From contig JAQWHI010000018.1 in NCBI GenBank assembly GCA_029249445.1, forward strand, positions 1 to 64,000: a stretch of DNA of 64,000 nucleotides. Reading direction: 5' to 3'. This DNA comes from Crocinitomicaceae bacterium (lineage in GTDB: Bacteria > Bacteroidota > Bacteroidia > Flavobacteriales_D > Crocinitomicaceae). The position numbers were made by a program, and so were the translations under genes. A model generated the notes under the pieces. That model made no database searches. It worked only from the letters and a program-made list of their open reading frames with translations, and was not told the DNA's origin. Shown here piece by piece: positions 62,937-64,000 of the stretch (the stretch's first letter is position 1; every line of letters begins with the position of its first letter).

Positions 62937-64000
62937 TTAGCTGTTCATTGTCGCTAAGAATTCCTCATTTGACATTGTATTGCTCATTCTGTCTTTTAAG
63001 AATTCCATAGCTTCAACAGGATTCATATCTGCGATGAATTTTCGCATCAACCAAACGCGTTGTAATACATCTTTGTCCATCAGTAAGTCTTCACGACGCG
63101 TACCTGATGAGGTTATATCAATTGCAGGATAGATGCGTCGGTTTGAGATTTTTCTATCGAGCTGTAATTCCATGTTGCCCGTTCCTTTGAACTCTTCAAA
63201 GATTACCTCATCCATTTTTGATCCTGTTTCTGTCAATGCTGTTGCTAATATCGAAAGTGAGCCTCCATTTTCAATTTTACGGGCGGATCCGAAGAAACGT
63301 TTTGGTTTGTGAAGTGCATTGGCATCGACACCACCTGAAAGGACTTTACCTGAAGCAGGAGAAACAGTGTTGTAAGCTCGTGCCAAACGTGTTATTGAGT
63401 CAAGTAAAATACAAACATCATGTCCACACTCGACCATTCGTTTTGCCTTTTCAAGGACCATATTAGCCACTTTTACGTGACGGTCGGCAGGTTCATCGAA
63501 CGTTGATGCTATTACTTCTGCGTTCACAGAGCGTGCCATATCTGTCACTTCTTCTGGTCGTTCATCAATGAGTAGTACAATTAGGTAGGTTTCAGGGTGA
63601 TTTGCTGCAATTGCATTGGCTACATCTTTCAGTAGCATTGTTTTACCTGTTTTTGGCTGGGCAACAATCATTCCACGTTGACCTTTTCCAATCGGAGCAA
63701 ATAGATCCATTACACGTGTAGAAAGTGTTTCTTGTGAATGTCCTGTTAGTTTAAATTTTTGATCTGGAAATAGTGGAGTTAAATATTGAAATGGTACACG
63801 GTCTCGAATGTAAGACGGTGTTCTTCCGTTGATCGATTCAACTTTAACAAGCGGAAAGAATTTTTCTCCTTCTCTTGGTGGCCGAATTGTTCCCGTTACT
63901 GTGTCGCCTGTTTTTAAACCGAAGAGCTTGACTTGACTTTGGGAAACATAAATGTCATCAGGTGAAGGTAAGTAGTTGTAATCAGAAGATCTCAAAAATC
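62937..64000 (-). CDS. rho: Transcription termination factor Rho, 5' partial
   Basis: The C-terminal 354 residues of Rho, a hexameric RNA helicase that ends transcription. The frame is open to the right edge, so the N-terminus is outside; the TTG near 63995 is an internal Leu of the [16 protein letters not shown] segment, not a start. Visible: the RNA-binding domain end, the Walker A loop [15 protein letters not shown], Walker [18 protein letters not shown], the Q-loop [11 protein letters not shown], the R-loop [15 protein letters not shown] and the C-terminal helix. Length fits a normal Rho C-terminus. Confidence 0.96.
   Translation of the reverse strand, partial: FLRSSDYNYLPSPDDIYVSQSQVKLFGLKTGDTVTGTIRPPREGEKFFPLVKVESINGRTPSYIRDRVPFQYLTPLFPDQKFKLTGHSQETLSTRVMDLFAPIGKGQRGMIVAQPKTGKTMLLKDVANAIAANHPETYLIVLLIDERPEEVTDMARSVNAEVIASTFDEPADRHVKVANMVLEKAKRMVECGHDVCILLDSITRLARAYNTVSPASGKVLSGGVDANALHKPKRFFGSARKIENGGSLSILATALTETGSKMDEVIFEEFKGTGNMELQLDRKISNRRIYPAIDITSSGTRREDLLMDKDVLQRVWLMRKFIADMNPVEAMEFLKDRMSNTMSNEEFLATMNS

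Noticed and set aside
63993-63995. TTG near the right edge as the rho start codon
   Set aside because: It is the Leu of the conserved [12 protein letters not shown] segment; the frame continues past the edge, so the gene is truncated by the window.

Overview
The window comes from a member of the Bacteroidota, most likely a flavobacterial lineage (Flavobacteriales, perhaps Crocinitomicaceae-like). The evidence is type IX secretion (T9SS) cargo ending in gliding-motility-type (CHU_C) or type A sorting domains, a PorP/SprF protein, type III glutamine synthetase, type B ribosomal protein L31, a DUF4494 protein, and -7 promoter boxes matching the Bacteroidota pattern TAnnTTTG. The DNA is AT-rich. 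I saw no tRNA, rRNA, CRISPR array, insertion sequence or phage gene. The window reads as ordinary chromosome with two repeat-rich secreted-protein genes. Both window edges cut a gene: a T9SS adhesin on the left and rho on the right.

Region 1 (1-17140) is a surface-adhesin locus. It holds a partial PKD-like/HYR repeat protein, a PorP/SprF protein, an OmpA-family periplasmic protein, a strong terminator, and a giant protein of about 3280 residues with about 23 PKD-like repeats. Region 2 (17174-25565) begins with an SDR oxidoreductase that lacks the usual catalytic Tyr and a small T9SS protein. It then holds a tight six-gene operon: TetR regulator, ABC1/UbiB-type kinase, DUF2805 protein and three different photolyase/cryptochrome homologues. 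This looks like a photoreactivation or light-stress operon controlled by its own TetR protein, whose likely operator overlaps the -7 box. One homologue appears circularly permuted, one has an altered flavin pocket, and one has lost the Fe-S cysteines of its family.

Region 3 (25605-41655) is mostly housekeeping. It contains SIMPL, DUF2461, a beta-propeller-like secreted protein, a DUF4494-pdxH-M16 peptidase operon, glutamine synthetase III with C-rich operator-like repeats, a beta-helix lipoprotein, rpmE2, a WG-repeat/TonB-like/AAC(3)-like operon, menB, a 3-hydroxyacyl-CoA dehydrogenase and a DCC-family protein.

Region 4 (41660-49440) has an alpha/beta hydrolase, then a six-gene operon: lipoprotein, ribulose-phosphate-3-epimerase fused to CBS domains, type I-beta DAHP synthase, KdsC-like phosphatase with an extra N-terminal domain, saccharopine/alanine-dehydrogenase-like oxidoreductase and UMF1-type MFS transporter. 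It resembles a pentose-phosphate-to-ulosonate module and is the second candidate for an undescribed system. gcvT follows on the opposite strand.

Region 5 (49517-64000) has an FAD oxidoreductase, a run of a 1766-residue TPR protein, ApbE, a small membrane protein, Mpl and a GT-C glycosyltransferase, then trhO, an unknown small protein, a DUF4199 membrane protein and rho.
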